A DNA stretch of 64,000 nt from an uncultured Collinsella sp. (GTDB lineage: Bacteria > Actinomycetota > Coriobacteriia > Coriobacteriales > Coriobacteriaceae): NCBI GenBank assembly GCA_934643145.1, contig CAKUBM010000009.1, positions 22,139 through 86,138 of the forward strand. The letters run 5' to 3'. This document shows positions 8,592-17,071 of this stretch, piece after piece. The notes under the pieces were generated by a model. That model was not told the origin of the DNA, did no database searches, and saw only the letters and a list, made by a program, of their open reading frames with translations. How positions within the stretch are numbered: position 1 is the stretch's first letter; every line of letters starts with the position of its first letter. The translations under genes and the position numbers were made by a program.

Positions 8592-8792
8592 TTAGGAGTA
8601 TTCAACATAACCAAGAGCTTCGGGCGCTACGATAAATGCCAAAGACCGCGAATATCCCTGCAAATCACCCGCTGTCAGCCCATAACCCCGCCCATCATTC
8701 GTAGAAAACATCGAGAAATCCCGATTTTTTGCCCGAGGTCGGTATGCAGGGGCCTTCGATTGCAGAATACTCGCAAAAATGCACGTCGCCAT
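8592..8792 (-). CDS. small ORF, hypothetical or remnant (66 aa)
   Basis: An open frame from ATG 8792 (GGGGGTG upstream) to a stop at 8592. No family recognised. Composition looks protein-like rather than antisense-like: a segment rich in Gly/Tyr (NDGRGYGLTAGDLQGY) followed by a hydrophobic stretch (SLAFIVAPEALGYVEYS). It lies in a 560-nt gap between lemA and ilvE and may be a small gene, a fragment of a larger gene, or chance. Otherwise the gap holds only hairpins. Confidence 0.25.
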   Translation of the reverse strand: MATCIFASILQSKAPAYRPRAKNRDFSMFSTNDGRGYGLTAGDLQGYSRSLAFIVAPEALGYVEYS

Positions 8793-8810
8793 CACCCCCA
8801 CATGGCGCGA

Positions 8811-8843
8811 ACCAAAACAAAAGCGCGGCCTAAAAGGCCGCGC
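8811..8843 (-). terminator. intrinsic terminator downstream of ilvE
   Basis: On the minus strand GCGCGGCC-TTTTA-GGCCGCGC (8843-8823) is followed by TTTTGTTTTGG. It is about 200 nt after the ilvE stop, beyond the large palindrome at 8899-9021. Confidence 0.75.
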
Positions 8844-8898
8844 ACCATCTTTAATTCAGATCTATATTGCCCGTAACGGCAGCGCCGAGGTAACGCAG

Positions 8899-9021
8899 GC
8901 CCGAGGGCAACCTTCCTTTCCGGCGCACTCCGCAGGACGAAAGAACCTCCGCCGCACGAAGTGCGCAGCGGAGGTTCTTTCATGTCCGAGGACGCGCCGG
9001 AAAGGAAGGTTGCCCTCGGGC
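8899..9021. repeat. 123-nt palindromic element with 28-bp perfect arms
   Basis: Arms 8899-8926 and 8994-9021 are perfectly complementary over 28 bases. Inside, 8940-8952 pairs with 8968-8980 (13 bp), with further partial pairing between. It begins 18 nt after the ilvE stop codon. It could end ilvE transcription, protect its 3' end, or be a mobile palindrome. Confidence 0.8.
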
Positions 9022-9038
9022 CGAACAGCTATGGCAGC

Positions 9039-10091
9039 TTACGCCACGGTGTAAACCCAGTTGTGCTTATCCTCGACAGCACCAGACTGGATACCAGTCA
9101 GGGTCTCGCGGAGCTTCTTCATCACAGGGCCGATCTCGGTGTAGCCAGCCGGGAAGGTCACGGTCTCATCGGCACCATAAACCTTATTGTCGATCTCGCC
9201 CACCGGGGAGATGACGGCGGCGGTGCCGCACAGGCCGCACTCCACAAAGGTGCCGGCCTTGACCTCGGCCCACTCGACGGGGCGCTGGTCGACGGTTATG
9301 CCCAAGTCCTGAGCAACCTGAACGAGCGAGCGACGGGTGATGGAGGGCAGGATGGAGTCAGTGTGCGACTGCGGAACGACGAGGGTGCCATCCTCCTTCA
9401 CGAACAGGACGTTGGCGCCACCGGTCTCCTCGACATAGGTGCGGGACTCGGAGTCGAGATACAGGTTCTCGGCATAGCCCTCGCGATGGGCCTCCATCGT
9501 GGGCTTGAGGGACATGGCGTAGTTCAGGCCGGCCTTGATGTTGCCGGTGCCGTGCGGTGCGGCGCGGTCATACTCGGAAACGCGCAGCTTGACGGGCTTG
9601 AGACCACCCTTAAAGTACGGACCGACCGGGGTCACGAGAATGCGGAACGTGTACTCAGGAGCGGGAGCCACGCCAATCACGTCACCGGAGCCGATCATAA
9701 ACGGACGCACGTACAGGGTCGCGCCGGAACCGAAGGGCGGAACCCAGGCGGCGTTGGCAGAAACGACCTGCTTGACGGCCTCAACGAACTTGTCCTTGGG
9801 GAACGGGGGCATCTCGAGGCGCTGCGCAGAGTTGTACATACGCTCGGCGTTCATGTCGGGACGGAAGCAGACGATGCTACCGTCCTCGGCGGTGTAGGCC
9901 TTCAGGCCCTCAAAGACCTCCTGGCAGTAATGGAAGATGCCACCGCACTCGGAGACATGCAGGGTGTGGTCGGTGGTCAGGCCGCCCTCGTCCCACTCGC
10001 CATCCTTCCAATGAGCCTCGTAACTGTAATCGGTCTTCATGTAGCCAAAGCCGAGGCTACCCCAATCGATATCCTTCTTCTCGACAGTCAT
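9039..10091 (-). CDS. ilvE: branched-chain amino acid aminotransferase
   Basis: 350 aa from ATG 10091, preceded by AAGGAGCG. Class IV (fold IV) PLP enzyme of the BCAT group that interconverts Leu/Ile/Val with their 2-oxo acids and glutamate. Visible landmarks: EVFEGLKAY near residues 58-66, the RPDMNAERMYNSAQRL substrate-loop region, the PLP-lysine context GTGNIKAGLNYA near 195-206, the EETGGANVLFV cofactor-phosphate segment, and the C-terminal CGLCGTAAVISPVG. The length is typical of BCATs. A frame extends 50 codons further upstream but with Arg-rich, non-conserved sequence, so it is leader. It stands alone, without other ilv genes. No T-box motif was seen in the ~200-nt leader. Confidence 0.95.
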   Translation of the reverse strand: MTVEKKDIDWGSLGFGYMKTDYSYEAHWKDGEWDEGGLTTDHTLHVSECGGIFHYCQEVFEGLKAYTAEDGSIVCFRPDMNAERMYNSAQRLEMPPFPKDKFVEAVKQVVSANAAWVPPFGSGATLYVRPFMIGSGDVIGVAPAPEYTFRILVTPVGPYFKGGLKPVKLRVSEYDRAAPHGTGNIKAGLNYAMSLKPTMEAHREGYAENLYLDSESRTYVEETGGANVLFVKEDGTLVVPQSHTDSILPSITRRSLVQVAQDLGITVDQRPVEWAEVKAGTFVECGLCGTAAVISPVGEIDNKVYGADETVTFPAGYTEIGPVMKKLRETLTGIQSGAVEDKHNWVYTVA

Positions 10092-10311
10092 ATGTCGCTC
10101 CTTACATACACAGTTGCATACTCGCGAACCCGCACGCAAGGACCGAGGCCGACCGCGTCGCAACGTCGCACGCCCGGAGCGTAGAGCCGGACGGGACACG
10201 CGAACGGCATCAAAGCCGATGGCACGTCGATTCGCATGCACGAGATTGTACTCCCCGTACGCGTCTGATAAAACGCTTTTCTTTAACTAAGTAAAGTATT
10301 TTCATTTGACC

Positions 10312-10350
10312 GAAGCAAAAAGGCCCGCCACCGTAAGCGGTGACGGGCCT
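10312..10350 (-). terminator. intrinsic terminator after dedA
   Basis: On the minus strand a 13-bp stem (10350-10338 with 10333-10321, one mismatch) and TAAG-type loop are followed by TTTTTGCTTC. Confidence 0.85.
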
Positions 10351-10379
10351 CAACTGCACGGTTTGCGCGCTGGCTCGAT

Positions 10380-11027
10380 CTACGCGTTCTTTTTGCCCAG
10401 CTTTGCCTTAACCAGACCGACCACGGTCGGGATGATCGACACGGCGACGATGCCGATAATCAGCAGCTCAAAGTGCTCCTGCACAAAGGGAATGCCGCCA
10501 AAGAAGTAGCCCAGCAGCGTAAAGAGCGTCGACCAGGTAATGCCGCCCAGCACGTTAAAAATGACAAAGTTGCGCCAGTGCATGCCGCCCATGCCGGCGA
10601 TAAAGGGCACAAAGGTGCGGATAAACGGAAAGAAGCGGCCCAGGAAGATGGCCAGGTGGCCCCACTTATCCAAGAAGTCCTCGGACTTTTTGATGCGCTC
10701 GGGCGTCATGGCCTTGACCTTGCCCGAGGCAATGATCTTTTTGCCAAAGAAATGGCCGATCATAAAGTTGCACTGATCGCCCAGGATGGCTGCGGCCCAT
10801 GCGGTGGCCAAAAGCGCCACGATATTAAAGCCGCCGTTGTGGGCAAAGAAGCCCGAGGCAAACAGCAGCGAATCGCCGGGAAGGAACGGGAAGAACACCA
10901 CGCCCGTCTCGATAAAGATAATCAGGAACACGCAGCCATAGGCCATAAGCGGGCCGGCGGCGATCCAGCTGGCGATCGCGGTACGCGGATCCTTAAGCAG
11001 CTCGGCGATAAAATTGATGAAACCCAT
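10380..11027 (-). CDS. DedA family membrane protein
   Basis: 215 aa from ATG 11027 with a GAGAGG site. It has the DedA/SNARE-associated (VTT) fold signs: membrane segments near residues 25-50 and 60-85, the FLPGDSLLF motif, and the conserved FLGRFFPFIRTFVPFIAGMG segment with its two arginines, followed by two more C-terminal membrane helices. Family knowledge: DedA proteins are half-transporters or scramblases, with undecaprenyl-phosphate or phospholipid translocation shown for several members. Transcribed alone, divergent from cysE. Confidence 0.93.
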   Translation of the reverse strand: MGFINFIAELLKDPRTAIASWIAAGPLMAYGCVFLIIFIETGVVFFPFLPGDSLLFASGFFAHNGGFNIVALLATAWAAAILGDQCNFMIGHFFGKKIIASGKVKAMTPERIKKSEDFLDKWGHLAIFLGRFFPFIRTFVPFIAGMGGMHWRNFVIFNVLGGITWSTLFTLLGYFFGGIPFVQEHFELLIIGIVAVSIIPTVVGLVKAKLGKKNA

Positions 11028-11182
11028 GAAGTAAAACCTCTCAGTTGTGGGCGCGGATACGTCCAAGTTGACCAGTATACGGTTGCGGCGCGACCATGCA
11101 CACGACCGCACAAAAGCATGACTCCATTACCAGCAAGTTTGCATAACTGACACCTGTCACGCAAAGCCGTGAAAGATTGCTC

Positions 11183-11210
11183 TTCCTAATCCCTAGCGAA
11201 TCGCTATACT
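11183..11210 (+). promoter_or_regulatory. putative cysE promoter
   Basis: TATACT at 11205-11210 is a good -10; TTCCTA at 11183-11188 with a 16-nt spacer is a weak -35. The GTG start of cysE follows at 11252. Confidence 0.35.
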
Positions 11211-11251
11211 TTATTGAATCGCATTGCCATGGCGCTAAGGGAGGGCGGCCG

Positions 11252-11956
11252 GTGAGCTTTATCAATACCATTCGCGAGGACATCAAGACCGTCCAGGCGC
11301 AGGACCCCGCTGCGCAAAACGGCCTGGTCATTTTCCTTTCGTACCCCGGTCTTCACGCCAAGTGGAATCACGTGCCCGAGCACTGGCTCTGGGAGCATGG
11401 TCATCGCTCGCTCGCCCGTGTGCTCTCACAAATCACCCGCCACATCACCGGCGTCGAGATTCATCCCGCCGCGCAAATTGGCAAGCACTTCTTTATCGAC
11501 CACGCCATGGGCGTCGTCATCGGCGAGACCACCATTGTGGGCGACAACTGCGTGCTCTACCAGGGCGTCACGCTCGGCGGTACCGGTAACGAGACCGGCA
11601 AGCGCCACCCCACCCTGGGCAATAACGTCACCGTGGGCACGGGCGCCAAGGTGCTCGGCAACATCCGCATCGGCAACAACGTCAAAATCGGCGGCAACTC
11701 GGTCGTCGTCAAGGACGTACCCGATAACTGCACCGTCGTGGGCGTGCCCGGGCGCATCATCAAGCGCAACGGCTGCCGCGTGTTCGAAGAAAGCTTCGAC
11801 GCCAAGCAGCACCGCGAGTATATGCCCGACGATGCCGCCGAGCAGAGTGCCCTCAACCGCCAGGGCATCACCGAGAATGCCCGCCGCGTCAAGGAACTCG
11901 AGCGAGAGGTGGCCGAGCTCAAAGCCCTCGTCGCCAAGCTCGTGGACGAGCGCTAG
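11252..11956 (+). CDS. cysE: serine O-acetyltransferase
   Basis: 234 aa from a GTG at 11252, chosen because AAGGGAGGG lies just upstream; an in-frame start at 11177 adds 25 non-conserved residues over the promoter. It makes O-acetylserine from serine and acetyl-CoA, the first step of cysteine synthesis. It has the left-handed beta-helix hexapeptide core of soluble Cys[26 protein letters not shown] with the catalytic His, [10 protein letters not shown], then [17 protein letters not shown] and the C-terminal VVGVPGRII. The last ~45 residues are charged and predicted helical or coiled ([16 protein letters not shown]). No cysK follows. Confidence 0.95.
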   Translation: MSFINTIREDIKTVQAQDPAAQNGLVIFLSYPGLHAKWNHVPEHWLWEHGHRSLARVLSQITRHITGVEIHPAAQIGKHFFIDHAMGVVIGETTIVGDNCVLYQGVTLGGTGNETGKRHPTLGNNVTVGTGAKVLGNIRIGNNVKIGGNSVVVKDVPDNCTVVGVPGRIIKRNGCRVFEESFDAKQHREYMPDDAAEQSALNRQGITENARRVKELEREVAELKALVAKLVDER

Positions 11957-11994
11957 GAACGCAAGCGGCACAAAACGACATCGCACCGACGCAA

Positions 11995-12033
11995 AAGGCG
12001 CGCCAGGGAGTCCATCCCCGGCGCGCCTTATTT
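11995..12033 (+). terminator. intrinsic terminator after cysE
   Basis: Stem AAGGCGCGCC (11995-12004) with GGCGCGCCTT (12020-12029), followed by ATTTGT. Confidence 0.75.
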
Positions 12034-12036
12034 GTG

Positions 12037-12067
12037 ATGTGACAAAGGGACTGTCCCTTTGTCACAT
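12037..12067. repeat. GGGAC-core palindrome at the end of the ABC exporter gene
   Basis: Perfect 15-bp arms (12037-12051 and 12053-12067) around one base, with the central core GGGAC-T-GTCCC. It abuts the stop codon of the downstream ABC subunit. No T-run follows on the minus strand. Related GGGAC palindromes recur at 23828, 24061, 31978, 42663 and 57182. Confidence 0.8.
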
Positions 12068-14079
12068 TATGCGAACTGGCTCAGATAGAGGTCGGCGTAG
12101 GCGCCCTCGGCAGCCAACAGCTCCTTGTGCGTTCCCTGCTCGATAATGTTGCCGTGATCCATGACCAGGATGAGGTCGGCATCCACGATCGTCGACAGGC
12201 GATGCGCGATCACAAAGCTCGTGCGCCCATGCATGAGCGCGTCCATGGCGCGGCCGATGGCAAGCTCGGTGCGCGTGTCCACGCTTGAGGTTGCCTCGTC
12301 CAAGATGAGAATCGCCGGGTTGTTGAGCAGCACGCGCGCGATGGTCAGCAGCTGGCGCTGGCCCTGGCTAATGCTCTCGACATCGTTGGCCACCCGCGTG
12401 TCATAACCCTGCGGCATGGTGCGCACAAAGAAGTCGACCTGCGCGGCGCGGGCGGCAGCCACGATCTCGTCGCGCGTTGCCTCGGGACAGCCATAGGCGA
12501 TGTTTTCGGCAATCGTGCCGTCGAACAGCCAGGCGTCCTGCAGCACCATGCCAAACTGCTGACGGAGCTCACCGCGGTTCATGAGGCGCGTATCCACACC
12601 GTCGAGCGTAATGCGGCCGCCGTCAATCTCGTAGAAGCGCATGAGCAGGTTGATGAGCGTGGTCTTACCCGCACCCGTGGTTCCCACCACCGCAATCTTC
12701 TGACCCGGTTCGGCGGTAAACGACACGTCGCGCATGAGCGGCTTTTCGGGCGTGTAGCCAAAGCGCACATGCTCAAAAGTGACACGGCCCTCCACGCGAC
12801 CCGACAGCTTGGCGGCCTCGTCCGGCAGTGGATCGGCCTCCATCTCGGGCTCATCGAGCAGGTCGAACACGCGCTCCGCACTCGCTAGCGCGCTCTGCAG
12901 CGAGTTGAAAGTGAACGACAGCTGCGTCATGGGTTCGGACGCCTCGTAGATAAACTGGAAGAACGCCTGGAACACGCCGACGGTCATGCGGCCGGCAACC
13001 AGCATGCTGCAGCCCACGAGCGCAATCACGATCTGCGCCAGGCGACCGATAAAGCGGACCGCGGGTCCGACGGCGTTGATCATAAAGTCGGCCTTGGCGC
13101 TCACGCGGGCCAGCTCGCCCGAGGCTTCGTGCACTTCGGCAGAGCTCTGGTGCTCGCGATTGAACGCGCGAATCACCAAACGGCCCGAATAGCCTTCCTC
13201 GACCGCGCTCGTGATTTTGGACACCCACTCCTGACGCTCGCCCGTCACATCATGCGTACGGCGCGAAACCACCTTGGTCACCAGCAGCGATACCGCCGTA
13301 AAACCCAAAAAGATCAACGTGAGCCTAACGCTATAGACGAACATCATGATGATGGCGCCCGTCACGGTACCGATCGATACCAGCAGCTGCAGCAATCCGC
13401 GCTGCATGCTCTCGGACATCTTGTCCAAGTCGTTGGTCGCACGGCTGACCACTTCGCCGGGGCGATGCGCGTCAAAGTAGGCGAGCGGCAGGCGGCTGAG
13501 CTTTTGCGCGATGCGGTTGCGCAGACGCAGGTTGAGTCGCTCGGCCACACTCGACATCAAAAAGCTCTGCAACGCATAGAACGACCCGGCGGCCGTCCAG
13601 ATCAAGAAGTAGACAAAGATGGTCTTGCCGCATTGATCCCAGGTGATGCTGAAGGTGGTTCTGTTGGCAAACGCCACCTGTATATGGCCCCACAGCTCGT
13701 CGATAACATGAGCGCTATATGCCGGCGCGGCGGTGTTAAAGATGACGTAGAACACGATGCTCGCAAACACGATGTAGAAGCGCCAATGGTCGCCGGCGGC
13801 CTCGCCCCACAAGCGGCGCACCGTCGCCCAGGTATCGCGGGGTTTCTCGTCCTCATCCTCGTCGTCCACATCGCGCATGCGCTCTGCCTCCGCGCGGGCA
13901 CGCTCGTCCTCGGCACGCTCGTTTTCCTCGTACAGCGCTTGGCGGCGAGCCTCACGCTCGGCCGCGGCCTTGGCAACGTCATCCAGCTCGGTCGGCGCGG
14001 CAGCCTGCTCGACCGCTTCGGCCGCGTCCGCAGCGGCGGCATCGATAGCGTCGCCGCGCTTCTTGAGCTCCTCGGTCAT
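12067..14079 (-). CDS. heterodimeric ABC exporter subunit, ATP-hydrolysing half-site partner
   Basis: 670 aa from ATG 14079, preceded by GGGAGGT at the end of the upstream gene; a GTG at 14088 is in frame but too close to that site. An unusual 95-residue Ala/Glu/Arg-rich charged N-terminal extension precedes a six-helix exporter domain (about 95-400). The nucleotide domain has Walker A GTTGAGKTT (about 464-472), Q-loop, Walker B LILDEATSSVD (about 587-597) with the catalytic Glu, but a non-canonical signature ISQGQ instead of LSGGQ. The variant signature matches LmrCD/EfrCD-type pairs. Forms an asymmetric dimer with the subunit encoded upstream; likely multidrug or peptide export. Confidence 0.92.
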   Translation of the reverse strand: MTEELKKRGDAIDAAAADAAEAVEQAAAPTELDDVAKAAAEREARRQALYEENERAEDERARAEAERMRDVDDEDEDEKPRDTWATVRRLWGEAAGDHWRFYIVFASIVFYVIFNTAAPAYSAHVIDELWGHIQVAFANRTTFSITWDQCGKTIFVYFLIWTAAGSFYALQSFLMSSVAERLNLRLRNRIAQKLSRLPLAYFDAHRPGEVVSRATNDLDKMSESMQRGLLQLLVSIGTVTGAIIMMFVYSVRLTLIFLGFTAVSLLVTKVVSRRTHDVTGERQEWVSKITSAVEEGYSGRLVIRAFNREHQSSAEVHEASGELARVSAKADFMINAVGPAVRFIGRLAQIVIALVGCSMLVAGRMTVGVFQAFFQFIYEASEPMTQLSFTFNSLQSALASAERVFDLLDEPEMEADPLPDEAAKLSGRVEGRVTFEHVRFGYTPEKPLMRDVSFTAEPGQKIAVVGTTGAGKTTLINLLMRFYEIDGGRITLDGVDTRLMNRGELRQQFGMVLQDAWLFDGTIAENIAYGCPEATRDEIVAAARAAQVDFFVRTMPQGYDTRVANDVESISQGQRQLLTIARVLLNNPAILILDEATSSVDTRTELAIGRAMDALMHGRTSFVIAHRLSTIVDADLILVMDHGNIIEQGTHKELLAAEGAYADLYLSQFA

Positions 14080-14080
14080 G

Positions 14081-15817
14081 CTACTCACCTCCCTTCATCT
14101 GCGATTCCGCGATGGCGCGGTATACCTCGCAGGTTTCCATAAGTTCCTCGTGCGTGCCCAAGCCCACGACCTCGCCGTCCTTGAGCACAACGATCTGGTC
14201 GGCGTGCAGAATCGTCGAGATGCGCTGCGCGATGATAAGCACCGCGGCGTCGCGCGTCTCGTCCTGCAGCGCATGGCGCAGGGCCGCATCGGTCTTAAAG
14301 TCCAGGGCCGAAAAACTGTCGTCGAAGATATACAGGTCGGCGCGCTTCATGAGCGCGCGAGCAATGGCCAGGCGCTGGCGCTGACCACCCGAGAAGTTCG
14401 TACCGCCCTGGGCAACCGGGGTATCGAGCCCCTGCGGTTGATCGAGCACAAAGGTGCTCTGGGCAACCTGCAGCGCATGAAGCATGTCCGCCTCGGTCGC
14501 GTCCTCGTTGCCAAAGCGCAGATTGCTTGCCACGGTGCCCGAGAACAGCCACGCCTTCTGCGGCACATAGGCAATGCGCCCGCGAATCTCGTCTTGCGAA
14601 AGGTCGCGCAGGTCAACACCGTCCAGGTGGATGGCGCCCTTCGTGGCATCGTGAAAACGCAGCAAGAGCTTTGCCACCGTCGACTTACCCGAACCGGTCG
14701 AGCCCACGATCGCGGTGGTCTGCCCGCGACGGCAGGCAAAGCTCAGGTCGCACAGGGTGTCCTCATCGGCATCGTCAAAACGAAACGACATGTGATCGAA
14801 CTCAGCGACCGCATCCGCATCTCCCTCGGAGGCAGGCGCCCCGTCACCCAGCATACGCTCGCCGTCCACGATGCTCGGCTCAATCTCCAACACCTGCTGT
14901 GCGCGACTTAGGCACGCCGCGGCGCGCGGAAGCGTCAGCACCACCATCTGGGCCATCATCACAAAGAACAGGATCAGAAGCGCGTACTCCAGCACCGCCG
15001 AGATGCTCGCGATCTGCATGGCGTGGGCGCCCACGCGGTTGCCGCCCACCCACAGTACCGCCACCTCGGCGATATTCATCAGAAAGAAGGTGGAGCTGTC
15101 GAGGCCCACAAACAGATGGTTGACTTTTATGGCGTTGGCGGCGTAGTCGCTAAACACCTCGTCCAGGCGCTGTTCCTCATGACGCTCCTTGTTAAACGCA
15201 CGGATGACGCGCACGCCCACGATGTTTTCGCGCAGCACCACGTTCATGCGGTCGATAAAGCTCTGCAAGCGCATAAAAATCGGAGCCGCGTTGGCAACCG
15301 TAAAGACCGCCGCAACCAGCACGATCGCAACCACGACGCCCAGAAGCATGCCCATGGCCGGATCGATGAGCCAGGCGAAGATGATGCCCGCCACCGCCAG
15401 GAACGGCACCGGCAGCACCAGCTGAATGGTCTGCAGAATCGCCTGCTGGATCACGTTGATGTCGTTGAGCGAGCGCGTAATCATCGAGCCCGTGCCAAAC
15501 TGCTCAAAATCGCTGGCAGACAGCTCGAGCGACTTGTCGTAGACAGCGTTGCGGATGTCGCAGGCCACGTTGGCGGCCAGGCGCGCCGAAAGGTAGCAGC
15601 CCAGCACCGCGCCGCCGCTGGCCATGCCGGTCGCGATAAGCATGTAGAGACCGTTCCGCAAAATGTAGTCGACATCGCCCGTGGTGATACCGGTGTTGAC
15701 CATGTTCGCCAACATCGTGGGTACCAGCAGTGTGCCAACGTTGTCGATTAGCAGCACCAACAACGTCACCGCGACAAGCCTGCGATACGGCTTCATAAAC
15801 CTCATTAAGAGTCGCAC
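14081..15817 (-). CDS. heterodimeric ABC exporter subunit with degenerate ATPase site
   Basis: 578 aa. Six membrane helices in residues 1-310, then a nucleotide domain with Walker A GSTGSGKST (about 370), canonical signature FSGGQ, and Walker B LYIFDDSFSALD (about 492-503), in which the catalytic Glu is Asp. This complements the variant signature of the partner, giving one canonical and one degenerate composite site, as in LmrCD/TM287-288. Start: GTG 15817, which overlaps the end of marR by 13 nt; an ATG at 15805 is an alternative. Its stop is 1 nt before the partner's ATG, so all three genes are translationally coupled. Confidence 0.92.
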   Translation of the reverse strand: MRLLMRFMKPYRRLVAVTLLVLLIDNVGTLLVPTMLANMVNTGITTGDVDYILRNGLYMLIATGMASGGAVLGCYLSARLAANVACDIRNAVYDKSLELSASDFEQFGTGSMITRSLNDINVIQQAILQTIQLVLPVPFLAVAGIIFAWLIDPAMGMLLGVVVAIVLVAAVFTVANAAPIFMRLQSFIDRMNVVLRENIVGVRVIRAFNKERHEEQRLDEVFSDYAANAIKVNHLFVGLDSSTFFLMNIAEVAVLWVGGNRVGAHAMQIASISAVLEYALLILFFVMMAQMVVLTLPRAAACLSRAQQVLEIEPSIVDGERMLGDGAPASEGDADAVAEFDHMSFRFDDADEDTLCDLSFACRRGQTTAIVGSTGSGKSTVAKLLLRFHDATKGAIHLDGVDLRDLSQDEIRGRIAYVPQKAWLFSGTVASNLRFGNEDATEADMLHALQVAQSTFVLDQPQGLDTPVAQGGTNFSGGQRQRLAIARALMKRADLYIFDDSFSALDFKTDAALRHALQDETRDAAVLIIAQRISTILHADQIVVLKDGEVVGLGTHEELMETCEVYRAIAESQMKGGE

Positions 15818-16305
15818 GACTCCCCCTCACCTTGATTCTCGGCCTGGCTCTCGGCAGCGATATGCTGCTTAAAGGCATCGCACTCATCGCCGAGCGCATG
15901 GGAAAATTTTCCGATTAGGCGCATGATTTCGCGTTGCTCACACGGCTCAAGCGCGCCAAAGGCTCGCTGCTCGGCCTTGAGTGCCGGCAGCGCATAACGC
16001 TCGGCAAATTGCCTGCCCTCTTCGGTCAGGCTCACAACCTTATTCTTGCGACTGCCCTCGGCAAACTCCAGTGTGGCGAAACCCCGCGCCTTCAAGGTTT
16101 TAATTGCCGAGTTGATGGTCTGTTTGCTATAGAACCATTCGCTTGTCAGACGGCTTACAGCAATACTGCCGCCCGCCGTGCTGGTATCGACGAGCATCCA
16201 GTAAGCGCAGTCCGAAAGGCCGCAGGCGCGCGAGAACTCCGAATAGATATGGTCGAGTCCATTGAGCAACCGGTCGAAGTCGACCAGCGTAACCGCACTA
16301 TTCAT
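15805..16305 (-). CDS. MarR-family transcriptional regulator
   Basis: 166 aa from ATG 16305 (GGTGGGATAG upstream). Winged-helix layout of MarR: helices around YSEFSRACGLSDCAYWMLV, the recognition helix region TSEWFYSKQTINSAIKTL (about 53-70), and the wing GFATLEFAEGSRKNKVVSLTEEGRQF. The C-terminus is Glu/Ser-rich. First gene of the marR-ABC-ABC operon with overlapping ends, so it most likely senses a substrate of the exporter and represses the operon. A strong promoter with two direct repeats lies upstream. Confidence 0.9.
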   Translation of the reverse strand: MNSAVTLVDFDRLLNGLDHIYSEFSRACGLSDCAYWMLVDTSTAGGSIAVSRLTSEWFYSKQTINSAIKTLKARGFATLEFAEGSRKNKVVSLTEEGRQFAERYALPALKAEQRAFGALEPCEQREIMRLIGKFSHALGDECDAFKQHIAAESQAENQGEGESCDS

Positions 16306-16323
16306 CTATCCCACCATTCGATT

Positions 16324-16381
16324 GTCCGATTTTTGACCAATTTTGTGTCTCTAGATTAGTCCGAGTTTTGACTATCGTCAA
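16324..16381 (-). promoter_or_regulatory. marR operon promoter with two direct-repeat operator candidates
   Basis: On the minus strand TTGACG (16381-16376), 17-nt spacer, TAATCT (16358-16353). A 14-base repeat GTCAAAA(C/A)TCGGAC occurs twice with one mismatch: 16372-16359 lies within the spacer and 16337-16324 lies downstream near the ribosome site. Centres are 35 bp apart. Placement fits autorepression by the MarR protein (inference). Confidence 0.6.
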
Positions 16382-16424
16382 CAGGCTCTCCGCAAATGCT
16401 TGCACTTTTATGGCCTATCGGCAG

Positions 16425-16459
16425 AAAAAGACCGCCGGCGCGGGGGCGGCGCCAGCGGT
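16425..16459 (-). terminator. intrinsic terminator after the 96-aa gene
   Basis: On the minus strand an 11-bp stem (16459-16449 with 16441-16431, one G-U pair) is followed by CTTTTTCTG. Confidence 0.8.
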
Positions 16460-16486
16460 CACGTGAAAATCGGGTTTTATTGCCTG

Positions 16487-16777
16487 TTAGGCGGCGACGG
16501 CCTCATAGACCGTAGCGCCCGAGAAGCTGTCATGCAGGCTCTTGCCGGCAATCCACGGCAGCTCGACGACCTCGCAGACCGTGTTGACCAGCTCGGAGCA
16601 GTCAGTAAAGTGGCCCTTGTCGTTGAGGGCCTCGCAATCCTGAACACGCCAATAGCCATCGGTGTGCGTGATGTAGTACTCGTGATCGTCAATCGTCACA
16701 AAAGCGCGCGTCTTGGAACGCAGCAGCTTCAGAAATCCTTCGAAGTCGGTCTCGACGACATCTCCAGCCTGGAACAT
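16487..16777 (-). CDS. hypothetical small protein (96 aa)
   Basis: ATG 16777 is preceded by an excellent GGAGGTAACATC site. No family recognised. Soluble, acidic, with an aromatic central segment (DDHEYYITHTDGYWRVQD, about residues 30-47) and three Cys; no signal peptide or membrane segment. Monocistronic with its own terminator. The 294-nt gap to the nitroreductase (16778-17071) holds only AT-rich, presumably divergent promoter sequence. Confidence 0.7.
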   Translation of the reverse strand: MFQAGDVVETDFEGFLKLLRSKTRAFVTIDDHEYYITHTDGYWRVQDCEALNDKGHFTDCSELVNTVCEVVELPWIAGKSLHDSFSGATVYEAVAA

Positions 16778-17071
16778 GATGTTACCTCCTGGCCCGGCGC
16801 CACCACGGCGCATTGATAAACGTTGGTACTCCTTTAGTAAAACCTTTATCAATTGATATGCGCACATGATTTAGGCAAGTGGTAAAAAACCGCAGGGTAG
16901 ACGGGATAAAACGTTTAATCATCTCACGTGCTTCTCACATTTTGCCAGCAGTTTTATGCAAACCTATTTTTCCAATTGGTAGCTAGCGTTATTTGAGGTT
17001 TCGTGCACGATTACAGTTTTAGCTCGGCGGGTAAGAACGGGGCATCTGCAACGCCACTACAAGGAGACACC

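Noticed and set aside
10092..10300. Possible T-box or leader-peptide attenuator upstream of ilvE
   Set aside because: No T-box core or specifier-loop pattern and no run of Leu/Ile/Val codons followed by a terminator was found.
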